From the NCBI RefSeq assembly GCF_964355755.1, contig NC_092675.1, positions 28,110,912 to 28,174,911 on the forward strand: 64,000 bases of DNA, given 5' to 3'. The notes beneath the pieces were generated by a model, which was not told where the DNA came from, searched no databases, and saw only the letters and a program-made list of their open reading frames with translations. Source of the DNA: Antedon mediterranea (lineage: Eukaryota > Echinodermata > Crinoidea > Comatulida > Antedonidae). Positions 47,701 to 59,373 of the stretch are shown here, piece by piece (the stretch's first letter is position 1; each line of letters starts with the position of its first letter). The translations under genes and the position numbers were made by a program.

Positions 47701-49437
47701 TGGAGCGTATAAAAATTACATGTGTGAACAGTGTAATATATTATTGATTACAAGTGAATCAGTATGGCGTGATGATACAACTAATAGTATTATTGGTTGG
47801 TCGCCGCCAATAATTGAAATATTTTACTTACCACCGAAATTAGAAATAATTGAAGTGCAAAAGTGTAATGTAAATGAGTTTTATGACGACAGTATTCAAC
47901 GATGTCAGAATTGTGAAAATGGAACAATCATTACAGAGTCTGAATACCTTTCTGCTCAAAATGCATTGGACATCACACTACTTGTAGACTCACGTGACGA
48001 CGATGGCAGTGGTTATAATTCTGTAACCAGCAGAGAAGAACCAAGAGATAGTAACGATGGCAGAGCACCATCTTCTGCCGACACATTTGTTTGCATCACA
48101 TCTTGTAATGTCATTGAACAAGATGGTACAGAGAATCAACCTACTGAAGACGACGGTTGGATTACCTTGTCAACAAACGGTTCAAAACTTTCGTGCCGCA
48201 TTTTAAAGAACGATCTTGTTAATGTGACAACTGGACGTCTGTTTTCATATGACAGCACGATGACTGTTCTGAACATATTAGTTTGTGTAATATCATTAAT
48301 AGCGCTATTTGTGTCCATTTTAACTTTATGTTGTTTTCGTTCATTACTTAATCTACCCGGTATCTGTCGTCTTTGCCTCATGATATCAATTTTCTTTGCA
48401 CAGTTTATAATGCTAACTATTGCCTACATAACTAAACCACGACAACTCTGTACTGGGACAGCCGTTGTAATGCACTTCTTCTGGCTAGCCCTTTTTTCAT
48501 GGAGCAATGTTCTAGCATTTGATTTAGCACGAGTGTTTGGAACTCAGTCATCAAGACCTAGTACGTCGAAGAAACGACGTCTGCTTGGCTTGTATGTGCT
48601 TTATGGCTGGGGACTTCCTCTGATCATTGCAACATTGTCCACCGGCCTTCATTTTAGCGGTAAATTTGATTTTAGTTACGGAGGAGAGACATTTTGTTGG
48701 TTTTCGGATAGACACTCACTCCTACTCGGCTTTGGTATTCCCGTATCAATTTGTATTGCTTTGAATTGTGTTTTATATTTGATAACTGTTGTCGGAATTT
48801 GGAAGGTTCACAGAGTTACCGAATTTGCTGTTCAAGAGAATCAAAGAAGAAACAAACGAAAGGATGAACTCAAACTATATATTAAGGTACGTATACATAA
48901 TTATTGTATTTTTGTTGATTGAACAAATGCGTTGTTTGATAGCCTTGATTGAACGCATTCAAATTTTAGGGACCAACTGACTGACTGCCTTGATGCCTTG
49001 GTTGCTAAATGTAGACTTAAACAGACAACTTATTGACTTGACGTAGTCGACTATCGTGGACATTGTCTTTCTGGAAATTCTTAACAAAGTCTGCGTCTGT
49101 ATATAGAAAATAGAATAAAAAATAGATGAATAAAATTAAATTGAAAAATATAGAGAAGGAATTGATACTGCTACATATTGTGATATTCAAATTTCATTCA
49201 TTAATTCAGTTATCTATTTTAATGGGAGTGACGTGGAGTTTGGTATTCATCACTGTATATACCGATGAACCTGTTCTCTGGTACATCTTCATAATCCTCA
49301 ACGGACTACAAGGATTTTTTATATTTATTGCGTTCACGTGTAATCATCAAACGCTGGCTATGTGGAGAGGGGCGTATACTACACACATTGCATCACATTC
49401 AAGTTCTCGACAGTTGACGAAAAGCACGTCAGTATAA
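44770..49437 (+). CDS. Somatomedin-B family-B-like 7TM receptor
   Basis: A predicted plasma-membrane receptor; the ligand is unknown. Exon 1 (44770-44833) encodes a signal peptide (MKWWIFFCCFVFLIDFGNSQ) and ends in phase 1. The main exon 47049-48886 follows, then 49210-49437, giving 709 residues. Near the N-terminus is a somatomedin-B module (SCRNRCQ.., ECACDDLCLFYGDCCRDYLY, CC). A long Cys- and N-glycosylation-site-rich ectodomain follows. TM1 starts at NILVCVISLIALFVSIL; further spans include FFAQFIMLTIAYI, VVMHFFWLALFSW and LYVLYGWGLPLIIATL. TM6-7 on the last exon read MGVTWSLVFI and LNGLQGFFIFIAF, typical of the adhesion/secretin/Methuselah-like group. I see no GPS autoproteolysis motif before TM1, so it is closer to the Methuselah-like architecture. 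An extra ectodomain exon lies in intron 1 (45707-46393). Confidence 0.86.
45707..46393 (+). CDS. Duplicated ectodomain exon (SMB module), phase 1-1
   Basis: This 687-base block is a close copy of the first third of the receptor main exon, starting after TTTTACAG and keeping the somatomedin-B cysteines (SCRNRCQ.., CACDDSCLFYGDCCRDYLYY). It is open throughout. Its two length differences from the 47049 copy, a 3-base and a 12-base deletion, are both in frame. A donor-like ATAG|GTAAAT closes it in phase 1, so it could be included between exon 1 and the main exon to give a two-module receptor of 938 residues. If not spliced there, translation stops at 46402-46404, giving a secreted ectodomain. The donor lies at the duplication junction and has no counterpart in the other copy. 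It may also be a non-functional relic. Confidence 0.7.
46548..46651 (+). mobile_element. Short MITE, left of an inverted pair
   Basis: Starts CTGCAGTCGCGTGCGCAAAT, has an ACCGACCGACCGACC core, and ends CACGACGCGACTA. Absent from the equivalent place in the other duplication unit, so it inserted after the duplication. Confidence 0.85.
46771..46879 (-). mobile_element. Short MITE, right of an inverted pair
   Basis: Diverged reverse complement of the 46548 element (GGTCGGTTGGTCGGTCGATC, then CACAAATTTGCGCACGCGAC). About 120 bases of ordinary intron sequence separate the two, so they are two insertions rather than one element. Confidence 0.85.
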
Positions 49438-51749
49438 ACTCGAGTTCTCGACAGTTGACGAAAAGTACGCTGAACAAGTTTCTATTTTCTTTGAAGAAAA
49501 TTCTAGTTATAAATTAATTATGAATTGAAATAACAAACTATAGGACATGTTGACAATACACACTCTTTCTGTTGATAGCTTTGTTGTACCCAGAGATTAA
49601 TGTCGTTACCATTGTTGTTGATTTATTGTCTTATTCAGCATAGGCCTAACTTATTGAAACACTAAAATACAACAAACAACTTTCCTTATTAATGACAAAT
49701 TTTTGCGTTGTGTTTAGTTTTGTATTTTTTTTTTTTTTTGTAAAAACATTTGTTGCGAAAATTAATTTAAAAATGAATAAATCTAATTTTGTTCTATATA
49801 TTATACGTTATGTATGTTTGATTTGACGTTATTTTTCCGCCGGTAAACACATTTGCGTTCAATGCTGCTAACGTCAATGGGTTCTCCCGAACCATAAAAG
49901 CCTGAACAACATCGCTATGAGTGTAATTTGGGATGGACCTCTTTATATTGTTCTTTCTGTTATTCCAATGTTCATTGTAAAAGTTCCCACCGCCGGTACA
50001 TTAAAGTTCGCAGTTTTTCAGTCAAGTTAATGCAAAAGGCATTAGCCGTTGACATGAATAACACCAATTGTTAGTTGTCACTTGGGGCTACTGTCTCGGG
50101 CAACTTACAGGATAGAGTTGCTGTTATTGCTGTTTTAACATTCTATACACATATGCGGACAATGTCCAACAACTTTTATTCGTATGGCTTTTCACATGAA
50201 TACATTTTTTACCCCTCCTATTTGGTGTCCCCCGGGAAAATTTACAGGATATGACCCGGCAGCAATATTGATTATTGAATCTTATTCATATATCTACATA
50301 ATCAGCCCATCAAATCTTTTATAGCTGTTCACATGAATACATTCTCTGGGCGCCCGGTCTAAGTTGGTAGGTTATTAAATCAACGTCCTTAAAGGGGATT
50401 CCCCACTTGTATATTAACAACGAACTATGCGTCAAAAGCATCCATTGCTCCGTCGTCGATTCCCAATTGTGTGTCGCCGGACTCGCCGCACGCCACATAG
50501 GGAAAAACTGTAGATGTAAAATGTAATCATTGTTGTAGATTCTACAAAACTAAGAACATTTCACATATAGATAAGTGTATAATTGATAAAAAGTTTCAGT
50601 ATCGTATCGTAGTATTAATTTTTGTTTCGCGACCCATAGGTTGCGGAACAGCGAGTTAAAGTCTAGGTCGTACGGCAAAACATTGTGTTTGAACACATTA
50701 ATAACAATCTCTCTCATAATGAGTTTAGATAACGTTCATATGAGCTCATTGAATAATTAGCATCCTGTGTATATGACCGTAACAGTTGGCCAGACAAATG
50801 TGATAAGTAAGAAAAAACAATTACTATGAATATGATCTATTCATTGCAATAATTCGGACAGAAACAATGTCATGTTTACTAATAATCTTGCGTTCCGGCG
50901 GACCAGTTATTTTTTTATTTGATTATAACTATAAAAATAATTTATATAACTACGGATAACATATTCAACAACGCCGTTGGATATTCGTCCACCCCAGTTA
51001 AAGTTTTTGAGTATGGATAAATTATAAAACATGCATGCCTGCCTGCATACATGACATTGACGCGCAACTTAGTGCGCATGGGACTATTCCATTATTAATT
51101 TAGGAACATATCATGTGGACATTGTCACAAATATCAAAGAACCGTGCATGAACTATTGTGCAAGAAATTATTTTGCACGTTTGGTTCTAAAAAGTATGCA
51201 TATCATTTCAAGTATCCAAATTCAATATTGATACGATGAAATTAGCAGGTTAATATAATATGCTTAGTTGGTACTAGAAAAGACTAAGTTAATTTAAGCA
51301 CCTGACTAGACGGAAATATCGCCGTTCGAAGACTTGAACAGGTTCTGTGAGTATCTCCTACTAAGGCAACTTGTAGTTGTGGCAGGATCGTCTATATATT
51401 ATTGGTAAATATGTATATATTACTTACTAAAACCCTAGAAAACTCCTAGGCCTTTGGACTTAACCCAACATCATAAATGTTTGGAATGCTCCAGGGTTTA
51501 GTAATCTCAGTCAGGCAGGTCATTGCAGTAAACATTGTGGATAGCTGACCTAGGCCTAGCCAATATCAATATCTCTTTATTAAACAATAAATATTTTCTA
51601 TCCCAAAATGTTGCATATTTAGTTAAAATTGAACCAGAATCTACTTTTATTATTATTACTTTAAGATGCTCACTTTTGTAAATTTTGATTTTTGTTCATT
51701 CAACCTGTTTTTTTAAGCACTGACCAGTATAGGACACATATATGGTCAA
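49438..51749. other. Intergenic stretch between receptor and DHCR24
   Basis: No gene supported. AATAAA at 49776 is a candidate poly(A) signal for the receptor. A GC-richer block at 49834-49965 recurs at 60228-60352. Confidence 0.5.
49834..49965. repeat. Dispersed repeat, copy 1 (see 60228)
   Basis: TTTTTCCGCCGGTAAACACA, GGGTTCTCCCGAACCATAAA and GAACAACATCGCTATGAGTG are shared in the same order and orientation with 60228-60352. Its nature is unknown. Confidence 0.85.
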
Positions 51750-54700
51750 ATGATGGAAACCATGCTTCTAGAAATATTAGGTACAGTCATTATTCTTGGC
51801 GTAATATGGGTGAATGTAAAAGGATTGGAACATGTGCTAATCCACCAACGATGGATCTTTGTCTGCCTCTTCCTCCTACCAATGTCTGTCATCTTTGATG
51901 CTTTTTACTTTGCTCGTAATTGGTTAATCTTCAAAATAAACAGCGCACCTAAAATGCATTTACAGAAGGTTAAGAAAGTTCAAAATCAGGTATCGGAGTA
52001 CGAAAATTTATAATTCATTTTTATACCATACCAGTAGGCCTATTATTTGTATGTCTATTTTCAAAAGGCCTATTCATTCAACAGAAAAAAAAATATTTGA
52101 TGATTTTACAATAAGATCTACAGAATAGTTAGTTTAAAAATGTTTCCTAAATATTGGCATTATATTTTGCTGGTATTGGTATTATATTGATTGGATATCA
52201 AATGTATTACTTAACTTAATTTAAAGGTTAAGAAAGTTCAAAATCAGGTATCGGAGTACGAAAATTGATAATTAATTTTTATATCATACCAGTACATTAT
52301 TTGTATGTCTATTTTCAAAAGGCCTATTCAACAGAAAAACAATCTTTGATGATTTTACAATAATAGATCTACAGAATAGTTATTTTTAATGTTTCCCAAA
52401 TTTTGGCATTTATATTTTGCTGGTATTGGTATTATTATATTGATTGGATATCAAATGTATTACTTTACTTTTACTTTGATAGGTTTCTGTACATTTGTTT
52501 TGCTAAACCTCTCTATTAATAATTTGAAAATCATGCAGTCAGAAAGGTCAGATAAAATTTATTACAATAAAAATATGTAATTCATTTGCATTCATTTACA
52601 AACTGTTTTCAGGTAAAAGAATGGAAAGATGGAGGGCGCCAGATTAAAATGTGCACTGCTCGCCCTGGTTGGCAGACGGTCAGTCCTCGTGTTGGACGCT
52701 ACAAAAATACGCACTTTAACATACATATCAACTTAATGGACATATTGGAAGTGGACACAAATAGGCGAGTTGTAACAGTTGAACCACTGGTCACTATGGG
52801 TCAGATTTCAGCCACTTTAAATCCTCTTGGATGGACGTTGCCAGTGTTGCCAGAGTTGGATGATCTCACTGTTGGTAGGCCTATGGTAATTTTTCTTGTT
52901 TTAAAAACCCTGCAGTCTTAATCCATCGGGCATGTTTAGACTAAGTTACCAACCGTCTTCCACCATGCAGGATGCTCCTACATTTTTTTTAAATATGAAA
53001 AATATGCAAAAACATAAGTGATCACTATTTGTCACAAATTTAGCACTATGTATGAGTGAAAATTGATCATTTTAAAGGAAATGTATTTAAAATTATGTTA
53101 TGATTCTTTGCGTACCTGGTAGCCCATCTATCCCCCAAATTGTGGAGTCTGTCGCCATGCAGTTAGGTATTTCTGCCATTCACTCAAACATGAATATAAT
53201 ATAAGTTGAATCACGGCTACCACCAGTCATCTCTGCAATTATGGTAAGGAAAGATAAAGTCGAAACGACCGTGTTGCCCATCTCCATTTCTTTAGTGTTT
53301 GGGCCAGACTCCACTATGTGGTTTATGTTTGTTATGTTTCCTGCACAAACGAGTGTGATTTACCTTCCCAGTACTTTTTACATACCGGTACCCATTTCTA
53401 TCACCTGGGTGAGGAGGAATAATGTGGATAATGAATCTTGCTCAGGGACTCAACACTGCAGTGACCAGGCTGGGGCTTGAACTGGCAACCTCTTGATTGC
53501 AAGTCCAATGCTCTAACTACTGCACCACAGTATGTTAAAATACTACAGTATAACTGTACTTTCTCCTGTAGGTGGACTTATAATGGGTGTAGGTATTGAG
53601 TCATCATCTCATAAGCATGGGCTATTTCAGCATACCTGCCTGGCCTATGAAATCATCCTTGCAGATGGAAGTGTTGTTAATTGCTCTAAGGTGAGTCAGG
53701 AGCAGATCCAGGGGGTTGCACCTTTGACAGCTAAAATAAAATTATAAATTACTTTTGGATATATTTTGACACACTATTAATATTTTATGTTAGGGCTCCC
53801 CTGAAAAATCCTAGATCTGCCTCTGTGATACCATATAATATGCTAGCCATAATTCCATTTATGGTCAATGCATCTCATATTTGGTAAGTGTATTCCATGA
53901 TAATTTTATTAATTTCTTTATTAGTCATAAAAAAAACTTTAAAAACACATGTACATTGTCTGAGAAGGCAAAAAATGACCACAGTTGAAGTTAAAAGGTT
54001 GTCTCTCCAGGCCGTTCACTCCGTAATCATTCAATGGTATTTACACAATGATCAGAGATTCTCCATTTTGTATCGTGCACTACCAAATATAAAAATGATT
54101 CCTTATCGAGAAATATAAAATGAATGGAAGTGTTTTGTAGCACAATACAGCAAGACCTCAATTTTTACTCAATCTTTACTCAATCTCACAGGATGAGAAC
54201 CCAGACCTGTTTTATTCCATTCCATGGTCCCATGGCACGTTGGGCTTTCTTGTGGCTGCAGAAATCCAGATAGTTCCTGCGAAGCGCTACGTAAAAATTG
54301 AGTACCAACCAGCTCATAATCTCAAAGAGATTGTTGACGTGTTTACGAGAGAGATAATGCTAGATGATGGGAACGCTTTTGTAGAGGGCCTGCTTTTCTC
54401 GGAGCAACAAGCAGTTATCATGACAGCTAATATGACAAACAACGTTGAGGATGATGGGAAGGTAACTTACGTAAAAGTATTTACAATAAAAATTCTAAAC
54501 GGTATATTGGTAGTCAAGATGGTTTGATAGAATAAAAACTGTAATTGGACAACCTACAATTATAATATATCAACTTACTGAAGATGGGGTGAGTGGCCAA
54601 GCTGTTAAGACAGTGGAACCATAATACCTTGGCATATTAACATCGGCAAAGGTTCGAGCCTCACTCGTTCCATGGTTCTGGTAGTCGAGTCTTTTCGGAT

Positions 54701-56739
54701 AAGGACTATAAACCATAGGTCCAGTGTACACATCTCGCTCGTGTGCACTTTAAAGAACCTAGTACATCTTTCGAGACGAGTAGTGTACTAGTATACACAC
54801 AGCCACTGTCGCTCATCAAGAGGGCCCCTTGATTGTCAGCATACGCTGTTTAGGGTAACCCTATAAAGAAGGTGTAATAAAAAAAATTAAAACAACTTGG
54901 CGATCCGTCATTGTAGTAATGAGCCGTCAGCCATGACGAAATCAAATGATTGGTAGACCTAATATCATAAAAGCATTTTTTGCATAGTATTTTCTTTTTT
55001 TCAATCTTTTTTATTATTATACAGTAAATAACCATGTACAATATAAACTGAAATATAACTCTGACTTTTAAATGCAATAATATAATAATAAAGATTCATA
55101 ATCTTACTTAAATTTAATTTTCTTTTAGGTGAATGAAATTGGACAATTCTGGAAGCCATGGTTTTTCAAACACGTTGAGCAATATTTGGAGACTGGCCCT
55201 GGTGTAGAGTATATACCATTACGGCATTATTATCATAGACACACTAGGAGTATATTTTGGGAACTTCAGGTAAGATTAATAAATTAACAAATAAGTTTCG
55301 CGCTCCCATTATTATTCCCAATTTTTTTTTTAAATGGTCGTATTCAGTAAAGAAGTGAGAGAGTTTTACATGATTGTGTGAAAGTAATAATTAGGCCATT
55401 AAAATTTAAGATTGTGTGTTGATCAATGCTAGCATTATTTTTGCCATTAAAGCAAAAAAACAAAAAATTACTTTCTTATTTATTTAGCTAGGTGATACAA
55501 TCTTTAGCAGAGTCCAGTCACTTATTTTGCATATTATTATCATTTTTTTTCTGCAGAACATAATACCCTTTGGAAACAACCCAATCTTCCGATACCTATT
55601 TGGTTGGATGGTTCCTCCCAAGATATCACTAATGAAACTCACACAAACTGAAACGATGAGAGCCCTCTATGAAAAAAAACATGTGATTCAAGATATGTTA
55701 GTACCATTGAATGTTATGAAAGAGGCTTTGAAAACATTTGACAAAGAAGTAAATGTAAGTCATTGCATCCTTGTTTCATGAAATATGTAATTTGTAGAGA
55801 GACAAAAGGGGGCGTTCGGGGAAGGTAGACGATCAATACGGTATTTAAATTTAATTGAATACTGAAATACAAGCAGAAATGTCAAAGAAATAATAACGTT
55901 CTTATGTTTCTATTCTTTAGTTGTATCCACTATGGATGTGTCCAATGCTTCTACCAAGTCATCCTGGAATGGTACATCCAGATGGTGTTGAGGATCAGAT
56001 GTACCTGGATATCGGAGCCTATGGAACACCTCACAAAGAAGGTTTTCACTATAAGGACACCACTCGTAGACTTGAACAATTTGTTCGCAATGTCAAAGGG
56101 TAAGAAATGTTGCTAGATTCAACTAATTTTGATGAACATAAACTTCAGTGGTGTAAAGGTATGAACGCCAGGCTAGTGAGCTGGAGGTTGTGGGTTCGAG
56201 TCCCACCCGAGAATTACTTGAATTTTTTCGCAAGTCGCAAGTCAAATGTACTTAGAATAAAGTAAAAAATTAGGTCAGAGTAGGGCAAAACATCTGACCC
56301 AAAGCTACTCCAAAGTAGTTAAATACAATTACAACCCATAAACTTTGTCTTATACAGTAGCTCTTTATTGTGGTACCGGTAGTACAATCATTTGTCTTCT
56401 AAACCGTCATGCTCAATGTTAGATGCGAAAGCTCACTAATAATTCTCTCCATTATCAAACACCTGAACCTAATCCTCCACACGCTAAACAAATGCACCAA
56501 ACAAGACATGTTCTGACAAGCAATCATAGCTTAAATGCACTTTAAAGTTCATATTCATATTCATTCATATGTTTACATATTACAGGTTTCAAATGCTGTA
56601 TGCAGATACATACATGACAGCTGAGGAGTTCAAGGAGATGTTTGATCACGCTCTTTACGACAAGTTGCGATCGCAGCTGAAATGCAATGAAGCATTTCCA
56701 GATGTCTATAGCAAAGTTTGTAAAGCAGCAAGATTATAA
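51750..56739 (+). CDS. DHCR24: DHCR24: delta(24)-sterol reductase
   Basis: FAD-dependent ER enzyme that reduces the C24-C25 double bond of sterol intermediates (desmosterol to cholesterol in vertebrates). Eight coding exons: 51750-51989, 52613-52874, 53572-53690, 54192-54461, 55129-55269, 55557-55754, 55921-56099, 56586-56739; phases all agree and give 520 residues (human 516). The N-terminal membrane anchor includes [19 protein letters not shown] and [17 protein letters not shown]. The FAD-binding PCMH domain has [33 protein letters not shown] and [16 protein letters not shown]. The C-terminal half has [65 protein letters not shown] and [10 protein letters not shown]. No frameshift or missing motif seen. 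Introns 2, 4 and 7 carry SINEs and intron 1 a partial exon-end duplication. Confidence 0.97.
51966..52470. repeat. ~259-bp tandem duplication across DHCR24 exon-1 donor
   Basis: The segment from AAGGTTAAGAAAGTTCAAAA at 51966 is repeated at 52225. The second copy includes eight codons of exon 1 and an identical donor (AATCAG|GTATCGGAG at 52248/52249). Both copies continue through TTTTGCTGGTATTGGTATTA. Confidence 0.93.
53210..53529 (-). mobile_element. tRNA-derived SINE (Cys/Ala-like head)
   Basis: Read on the minus strand from 53529, TGTGGTGCAGTAGTTAGAGC is an A-box region, ACTTGCAAT an anticodon-loop-like part, and GCCAGTTCAAGCCCC a B box. The body extends leftwards. It lies in DHCR24 intron 2. 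Confidence 0.75.
54589..54888 (+). mobile_element. tRNA-Leu-type SINE, copy 2
   Basis: Head GTGAGTGGCCAAGCTGTTAA, B box AGGTTCGAGCCTCACTC, and 3-prime end TAGGGTAACCCTATAAAGAA followed by GGTGTAATAAAAAAA. Highly similar to the copy at 6883. Lies in DHCR24 intron 4. Confidence 0.9.
56147..56370 (+). mobile_element. tRNA-like SINE head with tail
   Basis: GTGGGTTCGAGTCCCAC forms a perfect 5-bp T stem with a 7-base loop, and CCAGGCTAGTGAGCTGG a partial anticodon stem with loop CTAGTGA. No acceptor stem can be drawn, so it is a SINE head rather than a tRNA gene. The tail (GGTCAGAGTAGGGCAAAACA, CAGTAGCTCT) resembles 42120-42175. Confidence 0.6.
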
Positions 56740-56760
56740 AATAACATTTGTGATTGAAAT

Positions 56761-56766
56761 ATTAAA
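56761..56766 (+). terminator. DHCR24 poly(A) signal variant
   Basis: ATTAAA lies 22 bases after the TAA stop. It is the nearest signal-like hexamer; the spacing is short but possible. Confidence 0.4.
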
Positions 56767-57318
56767 CATGAATGTATTCTTGTGAGAATGTAGGTAATTT
56801 GGATATGCTGACACTAAGTATGATATCTATTGGTGTATGAAGCTTAAAGTCCATCATCCCTGGATAACTTAGCCATTATCCTTCTTAGAATCTAGCCTTC
56901 ATGGGCTGTAGTGACCTGGCAAATTTGCAGGGTACAGACCGCTACTTTTTTAGTGTAGTGATCGTTCAGATATAAACAAAGAATTTTAGGAGAGCTACTT
57001 TGGTGCAAAAATTGATTGTTAACTAGTGAAATTCGGTTTTCATGATTGGCTGACTCGATTTGAAGATGTTTTTATTCTCTGGCGGCAGTTGCATGCTCCG
57101 TCCGTGTGCTTACAAATTTTGTAAACACAGCCTGTATGCCTGATTTTTTAATTTGACTTTTTTGTGGAATGTTGGTTGATTGGACTGTTAGGTGCTATAA
57201 TAATTAATGGTATTATTGTATTACATAGAGTATGATTGACAGCTAATAAAGGGTAGGGAAGTTATTTTTGACTAAGTGTTAACATCACAATGAAGCCATT
57301 GTTTAGCTATCTACCATA

Positions 57319-57361
57319 GTATATCCATGGAGAAATATTTCTCCATGGTATATCCATGGAG
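57319..57361. repeat. Perfect hairpin flanked by a direct repeat
   Basis: The 24-base segment 57325-57348, starting CCATGGAGAAAT, is a perfect palindrome. GTATATCCATGGAG occurs both across its left edge and again from 57348. Confidence 0.85.
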
Positions 57362-58768
57362 GAATTTTGATAAAGTTAGTTATATTTAATATTTAATAAT
57401 TCCATCATGGTATAGCGTAGCATGTCATGATGCAAAGCCATATTTTTAAATTTTTATTAACCAAATTATTTATATATTAGAATAGATATATTAGAGGATA
57501 TATAAATTTACTTTAATTAACCAAGTATGCATGTCACGTAATAATAAATTAATTTATGAATGTACTTTCATCTAGGCCTAAATGATTATTGTTTTTCATA
57601 TATTATTCATGACGCTAATAAATACAGTAAACAATAGGCCTACCCATACAGAAATACCACTCATCACATCGCACTTCCCTAGAATGTACTTGTAAAGTAA
57701 AGTTGAATTTACTAAATTATATAATTCTTCAATTAGGCCTATATTCAATTTTATTTGCAGATATGATATTGCAGTACATATTAATATATGTAACCAAAAG
57801 TATTCAGTGTGCCTAGTACGTGCCATATTTTTGGGGATTTTATTTGTTTTACATGAGCTTGTTGTGTTACACAGTAAAATCTCTCTTCTTTTGTACACAA
57901 ATTTTGTAAATAGAGAGGCATTTTAAAAAGCTATAAAAAATAAACGGTGTGGTAGAAAATGTTATCAGATGACTAAATATAGTTAATATAACTTGAATTT
58001 TACATTTCTGGTATTTTTATTCAACTTCAGATTTTTATTTTCATGCTATAGCAAAAATTATCCACTGTATATCCACCATCTTTTTTCACCTTCTAGGGAG
58101 TCACCAGACATGTTTATTACATTAGGTTAAACTACCTAACTATTGAGAAAAAGTCTTCTTGGTTTTTATGGCAGAATTTTTACAAATTTGTATTTGACCA
58201 TATTAAGGGAAATTCATGTTTTTTTCGTCTTGATTTCTGTTACAAATATTTGATTTATGTACAATTAGCCAGATATTATATTTAAAATGCATACCTGTAC
58301 CTGGCTTTAAACACTCTGCACCCAACTCGACTTATGTATTTTTTTCTGCAATAAATTATACAGCACTATAAAAAAAACACAAGCGAATTTAAATCTCCGA
58401 TCATAATGTATTGATTACTGGTGGATCTGCATCTGCGGTGGCTACCACGGTCTTGTTCCGTCACGCTGCGCTCCTCGCTATGGTGTTTTAAAAATCTGTT
58501 TGAGAGCTAAATTTTGAACATTTTGTAATTTATGTTGTCTCAGTTTTCTTGACACCAACAACATTGATAATTATTATTTAAAAACCCGATGGTTTGAGAA
58601 ATAATTTGGGTAACAGTTTTCATTTAAACTGTAGACAACTCACAAAGTATAAGTAAAAGAGACAGAATGCATTGTTACGAAATACTAACAATGTACTGGT
58701 TCTAAGAGTTGGTGTATAACAATCTAGGGTCTTATCTATAGTTCTAAGTAAAACAAAGGTGTGAATTC

Positions 58769-58813
58769 GTAAAACCAGGGAAGAGTTAAATTACAACTCT
58801 TCCCTGGTAAAAC
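58769..58813. repeat. Hairpin with flanking GTAAAAC repeats
   Basis: Arms of 14 bases (ACCAGGGAAGAGTT and its exact complement) surround a 7-base loop AAATTAC. GTAAAAC lies at 58769-58775 and 58807-58813. Confidence 0.88.
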
Positions 58814-58970
58814 AACCGCGGAAGGGTAGACACCTTCCATCGAGTTATCTCTTAAAAACAATTTTCCAACCCTTCCTTCCTGGTTTGGAGCACAGTATAG
58901 GTAAGCAAGAATATTCAATGTGTACAAACAATTTTTGAACTCTACGATTTCTTAATATTTTCTACTGCTG

Positions 58971-59143
58971 TTCGTTAGTGGTTTTAATTAAGTTTGTTAC
59001 GTTAATGGTTGATGAAGTTTGCATTCTGTTACGTTAGTAGTTAAACTGTTGTTACGTTAGTGGTTAATGGATTGTTACATTAATGGTTGATTTTTGTTAC
59101 GTTAAGGGTTAATTTTTGTTACGTTAGTGGTTGATTTTTGTTA
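58971..59143. repeat. Degenerate minisatellite, ~22-bp units
   Basis: Repeats of GTTACGTTAGTGGTTGATTT with variable spacing; an isolated further unit is near 59297. It ends about 300 bases before the TATA box of the next gene. Confidence 0.85.
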
Positions 59144-59373
59144 TCACCTGTAATCACCTGTCTTGTCGGGCTGGTAAGTAGACCATACATTTCTGTATGG
59201 TACATGTCATGTCCTCCCAATTTCTTCAAGTCATCACTGCATGGTTTTTTTTTAAAGTTTTTTTTTAGAGGTTAATGTTAAATGAGTGGTTGATTGTTAC
59301 GTTAGTGAGTGATACAGGGCCTACCTTTCAGACATTGGGTAATGATCGTGGGCAAGAAGACTATTCGATTTAT

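Larger units (their letters stand above)
45209..47745. repeat. Tandem duplication covering receptor intron and exon
   Basis: A unit of about 1.2 kb (45209-46404) is repeated from 46405. Intronic marks include AATGCCATTTGACC at 45243 and 46450, and CTTACTAAATG.. at 45345 and 46658; exonic identity runs from 45707/47049 to near 46378/47735. The second unit is longer because of two inverted MITE insertions. Confidence 0.92.
56767..58968. other. Intergenic stretch
   Basis: No gene supported. Contains palindromes at 57325-57348 and 58774-58808 and several TAGGCCTA words. Confidence 0.5.

Noticed and set aside
47136-47747. Other-frame ORFs in the receptor exon (47136-47339, 47446-47700 minus, 47559-47747, and 45791-45994 in the duplicate)
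   Set aside because: They overlap the clear somatomedin-B/receptor frame and contain no domain.
56147-56215. A tRNA gene (Thr-like anticodon loop)
   Set aside because: The T arm is perfect but no acceptor stem can be formed and the D arm is irregular; a SINE tail follows.
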